DNA from: Flavobacteriales bacterium
GTDB taxonomy: Bacteria > Bacteroidota > Bacteroidia > Flavobacteriales > Schleiferiaceae
NCBI GenBank assembly: GCA_017795025.1
Contig: CP051243.1
Location: 1-64,000, forward strand
DNA length: 64,000 nt
Reading direction: 5' to 3'
Made by a program: the position numbers and the translations under genes. This document shows, in pieces, positions 24,961 to 34,155 of this stretch (positions are counted from its first letter, which is position 1; every line of letters starts with the position of its first letter). The notes below the pieces were generated by a model, which saw only the letters and a list, made by a program, of their open reading frames with translations, was not told where the DNA came from and searched no databases.

Positions 24961-26853
24961 ATGTCTTACCAAACCGAATACCTTAACAGCCTTAAAGACC
25001 CTGAGGGGTTTTGGGCGGAGCAAGCCAAAAGAATCGACTGGTACCGCCCGGCCGATAAAATTTTATCAACCGATCAAGACGGACTTTACCGATGGTATCA
25101 AGGGGCCATGACCAATACATCGTATTTGGCCTTGGATAACCATGTTGAAAATGGTCGAGGGGATCAAGTAGCGCTCTATTACGATTCGCCGGTAACTCAA
25201 ACGAAGGCTTCCTTTACTTATCGTGAGATGCGCGATGAGGTAGCTCGCATAGCTGGTGGCTTAAAAAAGCTTGGGGTTCAAAAAGGCGATACGGTAATTA
25301 TTTACATGCCCATGATTCCACAAGCGGTTATGTCTATGTTGGCCTGTGCACGCCTGGGAGCGGTTCATTCGGTGGTGTTTGGAGGCTTTGCCCCCCATGA
25401 ACTGGCCATTCGAATTGATGATGCCAAACCTAAAGTATTGATTACCGCCTCTTCGGGGATAGAGGTTGATCGTATTATTCCCTACAAGCCAATGGTGGAT
25501 AAGGCGATGGAGCTGGCCAATTATAAGCCCGAGAAAGTAGTGATCTATCAGCGAAAGCTGGGTGCCCTAGTGCCTAGTAAAAATTATGATGTAGATTTTG
25601 ACCAAATGCTTGCTGAGGCCGATACCGTGGGCTGTGTGCCGGTAGAAGCTACCGACCCGCTCTATATTTTATATACCAGTGGTACAACTGGTAAGCCCAA
25701 AGGGGTAGTGCGTGATAATGGTGGACACGCTGTGGCGTTGCGCTACAGTATGGAAGCGATTTATGGCATTAAACCCGGCGATGTTTACTGGGCAGCCTCG
25801 GATATAGGCTGGGTGGTTGGTCACTCTTACATTGTATATGCGCCCCTTTTAACTGGCGCAACTACCGTGTTATTTGAAGGTAAGCCGATTCGTACGCCCG
25901 ATGCATCAACCTTTTGGCGAATTATTTCAGAATACAAAGTGAAGGTGATGTTTACAGCACCAACAGCAATTCGAGCTATTCGTAAGGAGGACCCGCAGGG
26001 AAATTTTATTAAGCAATATGATCTTAGCAGTTTGAAGTATCAGTTCTTGGCGGGAGAGCGTTGCGACGTCGACACTTTAAAGTGGTTGCAGTCGCAGCTA
26101 GGTGTTCCCGTTATTGACCACTGGTGGCAAACCGAGAGTGGTTGGCCGATGTTAGCGAACTTCCCTGGTATCGAATTGCTTCCTATAAAACCAGGTTCGG
26201 TAAGTAAGCCAGTGGCCGGTTACGATTTACAAATCCTGGCCGAAGATGGCAGCTTAGTTTCCCCCATGGAAGAAGGTTATGTGGCGGTAAAGCTGCCCCT
26301 CCCTCCAGGTTGCTTGCCGAGCTTATGGAATAATGCCCAAGGATTTAAAGACTCCTATTTAGAACGCTTTCCGGGCTATTACTTTAGTGGAGACGGCGGC
26401 TTTAAGGATGAAGAAGGCTTCACCTTTATTACCGGCCGGGTAGATGATGTTATTAATGTGGCGGGCCATCGCCTTTCAACCGTTGAAATGGAGGAAATTG
26501 TTGCCGCTCATCCTGCAGTAGCCGAATGCGCGGTTATTGGTGCTAACGATAGCCTGAAAGGTCAAATACCCATGGCCCTAGTAGTTTGCAATCAAGACTC
26601 CAAAACCTTTCATGAGGTTGCCGAGGAAATAGTTGCGGCCGTTCGCTCCGAGATTGGCGCGGTGGCCGCCCTAAAGAAGGTGTACCAAGTGCAACGATTA
26701 CCAAAAACACGGTCCGGAAAAACATTGCGTAAATTGCTTCGAGCGATTGTAAATGGCGAAGAAATTAAAATACCCTCCACCATTGATGATCCCGCAATCG
26801 TGCAAGAAATAGACGAAATTATTCACCCTAGTATAAAACAAATAACCAGCTAA
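24961..26853 (+). CDS. prpE: Propionyl-CoA synthetase (PrpE-like)
   Basis: A 630-residue AMP-forming acyl-CoA synthetase. YILYTSGTTGKPKGV is the ATP/AMP-binding P loop; DHWWQTESGWPMLANF and the segment LAGERCDVDTLKWLQSQLG are characteristic of propionate-CoA ligases as against acetate ligases. GRVDDVINVAGHRL is the hinge and RLPKTRSGKTLRK contains the C-terminal catalytic lysine that is often acetylated. It activates propionate, and perhaps other short acids, to the CoA ester. It sits two bases ahead of acs; propionyl-CoA fate genes are not in the window. Confidence 0.85.
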   Translation: MSYQTEYLNSLKDPEGFWAEQAKRIDWYRPADKILSTDQDGLYRWYQGAMTNTSYLALDNHVENGRGDQVALYYDSPVTQTKASFTYREMRDEVARIAGGLKKLGVQKGDTVIIYMPMIPQAVMSMLACARLGAVHSVVFGGFAPHELAIRIDDAKPKVLITASSGIEVDRIIPYKPMVDKAMELANYKPEKVVIYQRKLGALVPSKNYDVDFDQMLAEADTVGCVPVEATDPLYILYTSGTTGKPKGVVRDNGGHAVALRYSMEAIYGIKPGDVYWAASDIGWVVGHSYIVYAPLLTGATTVLFEGKPIRTPDASTFWRIISEYKVKVMFTAPTAIRAIRKEDPQGNFIKQYDLSSLKYQFLAGERCDVDTLKWLQSQLGVPVIDHWWQTESGWPMLANFPGIELLPIKPGSVSKPVAGYDLQILAEDGSLVSPMEEGYVAVKLPLPPGCLPSLWNNAQGFKDSYLERFPGYYFSGDGGFKDEEGFTFITGRVDDVINVAGHRLSTVEMEEIVAAHPAVAECAVIGANDSLKGQIPMALVVCNQDSKTFHEVAEEIVAAVRSEIGAVAALKKVYQVQRLPKTRSGKTLRKLLRAIVNGEEIKIPSTIDDPAIVQEIDEIIHPSIKQITS

Positions 26854-26855
26854 TT

Positions 26856-28760
26856 ATGAAGGCAAAATTCCGTGTAAACTCCTTTGAAGAGTATCAGGAA
26901 CAATATCAATTAAGTACCCAGCAGCCCGAGGCTTTTTGGGAACAGATTGCCCAAAACTATCAATGGCAAAAGCCTTGGGACAAAACCTTAGAATGGGAAT
27001 TCGACAGCCCGGATGTAAAATGGTTCACCAATGCTAAGCTTAATATAACCGAGAATTGTTTGGATCGTCACCTCGAAACCAGAGGGAATAAACTGGCCCT
27101 AATTTGGGAGCCCAATGACCCTAAGGAGCGCTTTGTGCGTATGACCTATCGGGAGTTGCATGAGGAGGTTTGTAAAACGGCCAATGTGCTAAAAAAGCAC
27201 GGCGTTGTAAAAGGCGACCGGGTGGCCATTTATATGCCGATGATTCCAGAACTTACCGTTACCGTTTTGGCTTGCGCCCGGATTGGTGCCGTTCATTCGG
27301 TAGTTTTTGCGGGCTTTTCTGCCCATGCTTTGGCAGATCGGATAAACGATTCCTCCTGTAAAATGGTGGTTACCGCCGATGGTATGTATCGTGGCGCAAA
27401 GGAAATTCCTTGTAAAGCAGTGGTTGATGAGGCCTTGAAGTCTTGCACTTCTGTAGAGAAGGTTATTGTTGCCGAACGTACTCAGTGGAATGTTCACATG
27501 AAGGAAGGTCGCGACTATTGGTTGCATCAAGAACTACAAGGTGTGGACCGCGATTGCCCAGCAGAACCCATGGATAGTGAGGACTTATTATTTATCCTCT
27601 ACACCTCGGGTTCTACCGGTAAACCCAAAGGGGTAGTGCATACTTGTGGCGGCTATATGGTTTATGCGGGCTACAGTTTTGCCAATGTATTTCAATACGA
27701 TGAAAGTGATGTGTACTGGTGTACCGCAGATATTGGTTGGATTACCGGTCATTCCTATATCGTTTATGGACCGCTATTAAATGGAGCTACCACCCTAATG
27801 TTTGAAGGTGTACCAACTTATCCTGATCCAGGTCGTTTTTGGCAAGTGTGTGATAAACATGGTGTAAATCAATTCTATACCGCACCAACAGCCATTCGCG
27901 CCTTAATGGCTAAAGGGGAGGACCATGTTTTAAGCTACGGTTTATATTCTTTAAAAGTATTGGGCACCGTAGGGGAGCCTATCAATGAAGAAGCTTGGGA
28001 ATGGTATCATATTCACGTTGGTAAGGAACGCTGCCCCATTGTTGATACTTGGTGGCAAACGGAAACGGGTGGTATTATGATTTCTGGTTTAGGGAATCAT
28101 AGCCCTATGAAACCTTCCCATGCGGGTTATCCCTTACCGGGAATTCAGCCTGTTTTATTGGATCAAGATGGCAGGGAAATAGAGGGTAATGATAAAGAGG
28201 GCTACTTAGCGATGCGCTTCCCTTGGCCCTCCATGCTTCGCACTACCTATGGCGATCACGAGCGCTGCAAGAATACCTACTTCTCCCATTATAAAGGCTA
28301 TTACTTTACTGGTGATGGTGCCCGTAGGGATGAAAATGGAATGTACCGCATTATTGGCCGAGTAGATGATGTAATCAATGTGAGTGGTCATCGATTTGGT
28401 ACCGCGGAGATTGAAAATGCTATTAACTCGAATGATCATATTGTTTCCGAATCTGCCGTTGTGGGCTACCCACACGATATTAAGGGACAAGGGATTTATG
28501 CCTATGTGATTACCAAGGAAGCCCCATCAAACCCCGAGAAATTGCGCGCGGAAATTGTGGAGACCGTGGTTGAGGAAATTGGTAAAATCGCCAAACCCGA
28601 TAAGATTCAATTTGTAAGTGGCTTACCAAAAACCCGCTCGGGAAAAATTATGCGTCGAATATTACGGAAGATCGCCGAGGGAGATACCTCCAATCTGGGC
28701 GACACCTCGACCTTACTCGACCCCGATGTAGTGGAGGAAATAAAGGGAGGAGCCCTCTAG
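26856..28760 (+). CDS. acs: Acetyl-CoA synthetase (AMP-forming)
   Basis: A 634-residue acetate-CoA ligase: acetate + ATP + CoA to acetyl-CoA + AMP + PPi. LFILYTSGSTGKPKGVVHT is the P loop, VDTWWQTETGGIMIS the acetate-pocket region with the Trp that restricts chain length, GRVDDVINVSGHRFGTAEIE the hinge and LPKTRSGKIMRRILRK the acetylation-type lysine motif. Length is standard. It ends the 21746-28760 operon and is followed by a strong terminator. Confidence 0.95.
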   Translation: MKAKFRVNSFEEYQEQYQLSTQQPEAFWEQIAQNYQWQKPWDKTLEWEFDSPDVKWFTNAKLNITENCLDRHLETRGNKLALIWEPNDPKERFVRMTYRELHEEVCKTANVLKKHGVVKGDRVAIYMPMIPELTVTVLACARIGAVHSVVFAGFSAHALADRINDSSCKMVVTADGMYRGAKEIPCKAVVDEALKSCTSVEKVIVAERTQWNVHMKEGRDYWLHQELQGVDRDCPAEPMDSEDLLFILYTSGSTGKPKGVVHTCGGYMVYAGYSFANVFQYDESDVYWCTADIGWITGHSYIVYGPLLNGATTLMFEGVPTYPDPGRFWQVCDKHGVNQFYTAPTAIRALMAKGEDHVLSYGLYSLKVLGTVGEPINEEAWEWYHIHVGKERCPIVDTWWQTETGGIMISGLGNHSPMKPSHAGYPLPGIQPVLLDQDGREIEGNDKEGYLAMRFPWPSMLRTTYGDHERCKNTYFSHYKGYYFTGDGARRDENGMYRIIGRVDDVINVSGHRFGTAEIENAINSNDHIVSESAVVGYPHDIKGQGIYAYVITKEAPSNPEKLRAEIVETVVEEIGKIAKPDKIQFVSGLPKTRSGKIMRRILRKIAEGDTSNLGDTSTLLDPDVVEEIKGGAL

Positions 28761-28776
28761 TTAATCCAAATTTTAT

Positions 28777-28808
28777 AAAGCCGCTTTTGCCCAAAGCGGC
28801 TTTTTTTA
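28777..28808 (+). terminator. Terminator of the acs operon
   Basis: AAAGCCGCTTT pairs with AAAGCGGCTTT around a short loop, followed by a T run. Confidence 0.93.
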
Positions 28809-28904
28809 TTCGATTAAACAGCCAACGATAGCGGACGCTCATTCGTTTTACTTAAAGTAGCATAGGACACCAAAAAACAAACCTTGCTAGCCTAATTTTG
28901 ATAC

Positions 28905-29273
28905 ATGCCTCGATTATCGGCCATAGTATTCCTTTTCAGCCTGCTGTTCTCTAGCCTGTATAATTCTATGCTGTGGTTGGAGTTTGAAATGCATCAGCAA
29001 TACTACGCCGAAGAGAAATGTGTGCTAAAGGACGTGGAGGGCAATGATTGTCAAGGTAGCTGTCAGATTAAGGCTATCCTGCAAGGCGATACCCATGAGG
29101 AGCCCATTAGCGAGCCTTCCTATATAGAGGAATCCCTTAGCCTTTTTGAAAGCTCTAGCTTTGCCTGGACCACAATCCCCTTTTTTAGTGGCTCTAGAAT
29201 AAATCCATATTTCCCAAACTTGAATTTAAGCTCGGGATTGCAAACCGGCATTTGGCGGCCGCCGAAGGTATAA
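28905..29273 (+). CDS. Small exported Cys-containing protein ahead of mbnP/mbnH-type genes
   Basis: A 122-residue protein with a hydrophobic N terminus (AIVFLFSLLFSSLYNSML), then EFEMHQQYYAEEKCVLK and DCQGSCQIKAIL. Three Cys and several Met/His residues could bind metal. I do not know a named family, but similar short proteins with a Cys-x-x-x-Cys segment often precede metal-uptake genes in Bacteroidota. Forty bases separate it from the MbnP-like gene. A TAATTTTG -7-like box at 28893-28900 is only five bases before the ATG, so the transcript may be nearly leaderless. Confidence 0.6.
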   Translation: MPRLSAIVFLFSLLFSSLYNSMLWLEFEMHQQYYAEEKCVLKDVEGNDCQGSCQIKAILQGDTHEEPISEPSYIEESLSLFESSSFAWTTIPFFSGSRINPYFPNLNLSSGLQTGIWRPPKV

Positions 29274-29313
29274 GTCGACCTATCGATTTATTAACCATTT
29301 AAATTCAATACTA

Positions 29314-30105
29314 ATGAGATTCAAATATTTTTCCCTGGCCCTTTTGGCCGCTAGCCTTATGGCATCTTGTGATGACGATGATAATACCACGCAAGATCCC
29401 CCCAAAGAAGAGAAAGCTTACGTTCAGCTGCATTATGACTTCAATTATGATGGCAATGCCTTCGCACTGAACCAAAATTATACGACCGATAGTGGCTATA
29501 CAATTCGCTACACCCTAGCAAGCTTCTATCTATCTAAGCCGGTAATTATGGACGATGCCGACAATAGTACCGCGCTAAGTCCGGAATATTATATCATTCG
29601 TCCCGATGTGATGATGAGCGATATGGGAACCATTGCTCCTGGCCATGCCCATATGTTCAATGTGAGCATTGGAGTAGATGAAGCCACCAATACGGAAGCG
29701 GGCAGCACAGGCATGCAGCCAACAGACTTCACGGATGCCAATCACCCCTTGGCGCCCCAAGCTGAGGGGATGTACTGGTCTTGGGCCTCTGGCTATATCT
29801 TCGTGAAGATTGAAGGTGAGGTAGATTATGAAGGCGATGGAACTTTCGACCAAACCTTCAAATATCATTTGGGAACCAACGAATTCCGAAAAGATCGCTC
29901 TACTATGATTCACCAAGACCTGTCTGATGGTGATACCCTTAAAATAACCATGGCCGTTGACTATAAGAAGTTCCTCGATGGAATAAACTTATATGATGAA
30001 GTCCTCACCATGTCCATGGGTGATGCGCGTCCATTAGGCTTCAAAATGATGGATCAATTTGATGCGGCGACCACATTCTCAGTTGGTGGTCATGGTAAAA
30101 AGTAA
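29314..30105 (+). CDS. MbnP-family copper-binding lipoprotein
   Basis: A 263-residue lipoprotein with lipobox LMASC followed by an Asp-rich tether. YVQLHYDFNYDGNAF, SGYTIRYTLASFYLS and EGMYWSWASGYIFVKIEG are hallmarks of the MbnP-like domain. In the characterised methanotroph pair, the partner di-heme enzyme oxidises a tryptophan of MbnP to kynurenine, creating a Cu(I) site; the two Trp residues in MYWSWASGY are candidates here. No methanobactin precursor or TonB receptor is adjacent. The end overlaps the next gene by 14 bases. Confidence 0.85.
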   Translation: MRFKYFSLALLAASLMASCDDDDNTTQDPPKEEKAYVQLHYDFNYDGNAFALNQNYTTDSGYTIRYTLASFYLSKPVIMDDADNSTALSPEYYIIRPDVMMSDMGTIAPGHAHMFNVSIGVDEATNTEAGSTGMQPTDFTDANHPLAPQAEGMYWSWASGYIFVKIEGEVDYEGDGTFDQTFKYHLGTNEFRKDRSTMIHQDLSDGDTLKITMAVDYKKFLDGINLYDEVLTMSMGDARPLGFKMMDQFDAATTFSVGGHGKK

Positions 30106-31153
30106 GGCACATAAATTGAAGTTTAAAGCCCCTTTTGGAACGCTAGTTCTATTGGGGGCTTTAAGCCTTGCCTTAAATGCTTGTCGAAAGGATGAAATTT
30201 CGAGGACTGAGGATACTGCTCCAGTAAAGCTTAGTATTGAGATTCCTCATTTTCCTGAGATGCCTTTGGAAGCCGATAAATTTTTGAGCAGGGAACGCGT
30301 GGCCTTAGGCAAAGAATTGTTTTTTGATCCTATTCTTAGTCGTAATAGAGATATCTCCTGCGCCACTTGTCATCTCCCGCATTTGGCTTTTACCGATGGC
30401 CTGCCGGTTTCAGTGGGTACCGAAGGAAGAATGCACAATCGCAATTCTCCAAGCTTATTTAATGTGGCATGGCAGCCTTACCTCTTTATGGATGGTGGGA
30501 ACCCTAGTTTGGAAAGTCAGGTGATTGGCCCCATTGAAGAGCATCGTGAAATGGATTTACCCTTTACCGAGGCCTTGGCAAGGGTAGGGGCGATAGCCTC
30601 TTATCAAGAAAAATTTCAAAAGGCGTTTAACCAAGATGTGAACCCCTATTCCTTGAGTTTGGCTTTAGCAAGCTATGAGCGCGCTTTAGTTTCCTACGAT
30701 TCGCCTTTTGATCGTTATTATTATCAGGGTGATTCATCTGCTTTAAGCGAATCGGCAAAAGCGGGTCTGGCACTGTTTATAAGCCCAGACTTGAATTGCG
30801 TGGCTTGTCATAGTTTTCCGCTCACCACCGATTTTAGTTTCCGTAACAACGGTTTAAAAGAGTTTTACCTCGACTCGGGAAGAGCTAGGGTGACTAATAA
30901 TCTCCTAGAGCATGAAGGACAATTTAAAGTAGCTACTTTAAGAAATATTGCCTTAACCGCTCCCTACATGCACGATGGATCTTTACATAGCCTGGGAGAA
31001 GTGGTTGATCATTATGCTTCCGGTGGAAGTGATCACCGCCTTAAGGACTCTTTGATAGGCGGCTTTAGCTTAAGCGCTCATCAAAAGCAAAATTTAATTG
31101 CTTTCCTAGAAGCCCTTACGGATACGAGTAGTTATAAGCAGTACACTCAATAA
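30092..31153 (+). CDS. Di-heme cytochrome c peroxidase-like enzyme (MbnH type)
   Basis: A 353-residue MauG/CcpA-family protein. Two c-type heme sites are seen: CATCH in DISCATCHLPHLAF and CVACH in DLNCVACHSFP. VKVATLRNI-like text (FKVATLRNIALTAPYMHDGS) and LGEVVDHYASGG are typical of the family. I start at ATG 30092, giving a lipoprotein signal ending in LSLALNAC; the longer frame would reach back into mbnP. Pairing with an MbnP-like protein suggests that it modifies that partner by oxidation rather than acting as a general peroxidase. Activity on the neighbour is inferred. Confidence 0.87.
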   Translation: MVKSKAHKLKFKAPFGTLVLLGALSLALNACRKDEISRTEDTAPVKLSIEIPHFPEMPLEADKFLSRERVALGKELFFDPILSRNRDISCATCHLPHLAFTDGLPVSVGTEGRMHNRNSPSLFNVAWQPYLFMDGGNPSLESQVIGPIEEHREMDLPFTEALARVGAIASYQEKFQKAFNQDVNPYSLSLALASYERALVSYDSPFDRYYYQGDSSALSESAKAGLALFISPDLNCVACHSFPLTTDFSFRNNGLKEFYLDSGRARVTNNLLEHEGQFKVATLRNIALTAPYMHDGSLHSLGEVVDHYASGGSDHRLKDSLIGGFSLSAHQKQNLIAFLEALTDTSSYKQYTQ

Positions 31154-31154
31154 T

Positions 31155-31541
31155 CTAGTCTAGGCGGTCCTTTACATAGGTGATTTCCGTTTTGCCGTGA
31201 GGCAATGCTTTACCATCCGCATCAAGGTTTACAAAAACCAGTTTATCTATTTTGAGGATGGGTTCACGCGTTAATTTATTGCGAACCTCACAACGCATGG
31301 TAATGGAAGTTCGTCCAAAGGCGGTGGCTTCAATACCCAATTCTACAATATCCCCTTGCCTTGGGGCAGAAATGAAATCTATTTCGGAGATGTATTTGGT
31401 GACCACATGTTTGTTCTCCAGTTGAACGATGGCATAAATAACCGCCTCTTCATCAATCCAGGCGAGCATTCGACCCCCAAATAAAGTTTCGTTGGGATTA
31501 AGGTCTTCGGGTTTTACCCATTTTCGAGTGTGGAAATTCAT
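31155..31541 (-). CDS. Acyl-CoA thioesterase, hotdog fold
   Basis: A 128-residue protein of the YciA/BACH thioesterase group, hydrolysing acyl-CoA to free acid and CoA. NPNETLFGGRMLAWIDEEA is the conserved hotdog helix with the active-site region, and VTKYISEIDFISAPRQGDIVEL is the following strand pair. I start at ATG 31541 (MNFHTRKW); a longer frame to 31616 would cross the terminator of the dps gene. The terminator before it suggests its own promoter or read-through. Confidence 0.88.
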   Translation of the reverse strand: MNFHTRKWVKPEDLNPNETLFGGRMLAWIDEEAVIYAIVQLENKHVVTKYISEIDFISAPRQGDIVELGIEATAFGRTSITMRCEVRNKLTREPILKIDKLVFVNLDADGKALPHGKTEITYVKDRLD

Positions 31542-31551
31542 AGTAGGAGTA

Positions 31552-31580
31552 TAAAAAAAGAGCGGCTCAAAGGCCGCTCT
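31552..31580 (-). terminator. Terminator of the dps gene
   Basis: On the minus strand AGAGCGGCC-TTTG-GCCGCTCT-like pairing (plus-strand AGAGCGGC at 31559-31566 and GCCGCTCT at 31573-31580), followed by a T run (plus-strand A run at 31553-31559). Confidence 0.9.
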
Positions 31581-31588
31581 AAGTTCGA

Positions 31589-32056
31589 TTATTTTAAAAA
31601 GGCGCTGTACATCCAAACACTCTTTTCTTGTTCTCGGATGTAATCACTCATCAATGCGTTGGTACCTTCATCGTCAGCCTCATCGGAAATGTCTAAGATT
31701 TCACGCTCCAATTCTAAAAGGGTTTTGTAACCGTCCAAAACCGCTTGAACCGAAGCTCGGGCTTCAGAAATATGGGAAGCTTCTTTAATGCTGCCTTGCT
31801 TTAAGTAGTCGGTGAAAGTGTGGAGAGGGGTATGACCTAAGGTTAAAATGCGCTCGGCAATTTCATCTACTTTCTCAAAGGAGTCTAGATAGAGTTCTTC
31901 AAACTTTTGATGAAGCTCAAAGAATTTTTCGCCTTTAATATTCCAGTGCAAAGCACGAGAGTTAGCATAAAAAATTTGATAGTTGGCTAGGAGCACATTG
32001 AGTTTCTCTGCTAAGGCCTCTGATTTATCTTTTGCGAGTCCGATTTGATTATTCAT
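31589..32056 (-). CDS. dps: Dps family ferritin-like DNA-protection protein
   Basis: A 155-residue Dps. The inter-subunit ferroxidase residues are present: His37 in ALHWNIKG, His49 in FFELHQKFEELY, and Asp64 and Glu68 in KVDEIAERI. Such dodecamers oxidise Fe(II) with hydrogen peroxide, store iron and shield DNA in stationary phase. There is no long Lys-rich DNA-binding tail at the N terminus, so DNA binding is uncertain. It is followed by a strong terminator. Confidence 0.93.
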   Translation of the reverse strand: MNNQIGLAKDKSEALAEKLNVLLANYQIFYANSRALHWNIKGEKFFELHQKFEELYLDSFEKVDEIAERILTLGHTPLHTFTDYLKQGSIKEASHISEARASVQAVLDGYKTLLELEREILDISDEADDEGTNALMSDYIREQEKSVWMYSAFLK

Positions 32057-32150
32057 CTCTATTGGTTTTTAATTCGGTTCAAAAATAGTTATTAACTATT
32101 GATTTTTAATTGGTGATAGCTGTTGATGATATCTTTATCCTTGGTATCAA

Positions 32151-32190
32151 TAAAAAAGGCCATCTGCTAAAATGCGGATGACCTTTTTAA
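32151..32190 (-). terminator. Terminator of the peptide transporter gene
   Basis: Plus-strand AAAAAAGGCCATCTGC and GCGGATGACCTTTTT form a stem with A and T runs on both sides, so it may stop transcription in both directions. It lies 19 bases after the stop of the 32209-34095 gene. Confidence 0.85.
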
Positions 32191-32208
32191 ATTTATGGAT
32201 AAGGGAGT

Positions 32209-34095
32209 TTATTCCACTCCGTGCATCAATTTCTTAAGTGGCTTATTAAAGATCATAATGACTACCGAGAAGCCAATGAGAACAAAGCCAATGTTAGAGA
32301 ACACATCGGTGTACTTGTTTAGTCCTTGCTCCATACGTTGCAAACGATGCTTTTCGTAGACCTCAGCGAGGCTGCCATCTGCATCTTCAAAATCTTCTAT
32401 GGCCTCACGGAAATAAATCCAAGTTTCGATGTTAATTCCCGATTCTGTCTCTTTATCCAGTTTAAGAATAGAGTCGTAGGAAGTTCCGAGTTTTTGCCAG
32501 TTCTCCTTCACTAGCCATTCTTCGGCCGAGCCTAAAGGAGTGTTCAGACTACGATTTGCTTTCCACTCCACAAAATTCATGTTCGCTTGGTAAGCCTTAC
32601 GGAACTCCACCCAGTCTTGGATGTCCATATACTTTCCTAGGGTGATATTCACCGGCATGTCCTCGGCAAGGGGGTCCCAATCTGTAAAGCTTATGGTGTT
32701 TACATCATTAGCGGCATCCATAACGGTCGTGCTCATTGGGAATTCCAATTCGGGACCATTATCGTCGCCGTGGGTTCCGGTAAGCGTAGCGATTTGCCCG
32801 CCTAAGAAGTTACCAATGGCAAAGCTTAAGAACCATCCACCCATGGCTGTTCCAGAGATTTTTGGTGGTGCTAATTTGGTTACCATACTTAGGCCAATGG
32901 GCGAAAGGAAAAGCTCGCCGGTAGTATGCAATAAGTAAAGGAATACAAGGGTAAGCAAAGGAACTTGGAAGCCTTCTGCAAAGGTTAAACCTAAAAGGGT
33001 TACCAAGAAACCTAATCCAAGTTGAAGGATACCGAAAGCAAACTTCATGGGTATGCTCGGGTTTTTACCCGCTTCAGAAAGCTTCACCCACATTACACTA
33101 AAGATGGATCCAAAGAGTACAATGAAGAATGGATTGAAAAACTGGGTCATCGAGGCGGGCATTACCCAACCAAAAATTTCGCGGTTCACATTACGGTCGG
33201 CGAAAAGGGTAAGTGAGGTTCCTGCTTGTTCGAAGAAGGCCCAAAACACAATGTTGATTAAAATGAAGATTACCAGGGCAATCATTCGATCGCGCCAAAT
33301 TTTACCTTCTTTGGCGCCGGCATTAATCAGGTTAAAGGCTACCAGAACAAATAAGCCAGTAAGTAAATATTGCAAAATTTCATTCTTGCTAATAAGGATG
33401 TAGCAAACTGGAATTAGCGCAATACTGATAAGGGTGATGAGGTGCACATAGTTAATTGGCCCTACAATTTTTTTCTTACCTGCTTCGGTAATGTCCAGGC
33501 CATCGGCTTCTGCGTAACGATCGCGACCGAAGTAGAAAATTAGGAAGCCTAACAGCATACCAACACCGGCTAAGCCGAATCCCCATCTAAAACCATAGGT
33601 TTCTCCAACATAGGCTACTACTGAGGTGGCTAAAAGTGCCCCCACATTAATACCGATATAAAAAATGGTAAACCCAGAATCTCGACGCGGGTCATTCTCT
33701 TCATAAAGCTTACCGACAATAGTCGAGATATTAGCTTTAAAATAACCATTACCAATAATGATGGCCCCCATACCGGCTAAAAGCCAAAATTCGGTTCCGC
33801 CTAAAATCATAAATTCTCCAATGGCCATTAAAATTGCACCAAGGATAATTGCAAACCGATACCCTAAGAATTGGTCGGCCATTCGACCACCAAGCACTGG
33901 AGCGGCATATACTAATCCGGTATAAGCGCCATAAATAACGGCGGCTTCGGCATCTCCCTTAAATAAGGCTTTAACTAGATATAAGGTTAAAAGGGTTCGC
34001 ATTCCGTAGTAACAGAAACGCTCCCACATTTCGGAGAAAAACAGAATGTACAGGCCGTTTGGGTGTCCTTGTTTCGCTAGATCGGTGTTTGACAT
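32209..34095 (-). CDS. Proton-dependent oligopeptide transporter (POT/PTR family)
   Basis: A 628-residue MFS protein with about 12-14 membrane helices. LYILFFSEMWERFCYYGMRTLLTLYLV carries the ExxERFxYYG motif of POT transporters, which bind the proton and the peptide. GNGYFKANISTIVGKLY is the second PTR signature. A hydrophilic insert near residues 455-560 is rich in charged residues and unusual in length, as in other Bacteroidota members. I start at ATG 34095 (MSNTDLAK). It lies 60 bases after a dipeptidyl peptidase gene, so it should import the di- and tripeptides made by that enzyme. Confidence 0.93.
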   Translation of the reverse strand: MSNTDLAKQGHPNGLYILFFSEMWERFCYYGMRTLLTLYLVKALFKGDAEAAVIYGAYTGLVYAAPVLGGRMADQFLGYRFAIILGAILMAIGEFMILGGTEFWLLAGMGAIIIGNGYFKANISTIVGKLYEENDPRRDSGFTIFYIGINVGALLATSVVAYVGETYGFRWGFGLAGVGMLLGFLIFYFGRDRYAEADGLDITEAGKKKIVGPINYVHLITLISIALIPVCYILISKNEILQYLLTGLFVLVAFNLINAGAKEGKIWRDRMIALVIFILINIVFWAFFEQAGTSLTLFADRNVNREIFGWVMPASMTQFFNPFFIVLFGSIFSVMWVKLSEAGKNPSIPMKFAFGILQLGLGFLVTLLGLTFAEGFQVPLLTLVFLYLLHTTGELFLSPIGLSMVTKLAPPKISGTAMGGWFLSFAIGNFLGGQIATLTGTHGDDNGPELEFPMSTTVMDAANDVNTISFTDWDPLAEDMPVNITLGKYMDIQDWVEFRKAYQANMNFVEWKANRSLNTPLGSAEEWLVKENWQKLGTSYDSILKLDKETESGINIETWIYFREAIEDFEDADGSLAEVYEKHRLQRMEQGLNKYTDVFSNIGFVLIGFSVVIMIFNKPLKKLMHGVE

Positions 34096-34155
34096 AGGTG
34101 TTTTTTTATTTGACCGTCGAATTAACAAAAATTAATCCAATGATAGATGAAGGCT

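Noticed and set aside
19931-28760. Methylcitrate-cycle locus for propionate
   Set aside because: Apart from the PrpE-like ligase there is no prpB, prpC or prpD gene in the window, so a full pathway cannot be claimed.
28905-31153. Methanobactin biosynthesis cluster
   Set aside because: No precursor peptide, MbnB/MbnC or TonB receptor is present; only the MbnP/MbnH-type pair.
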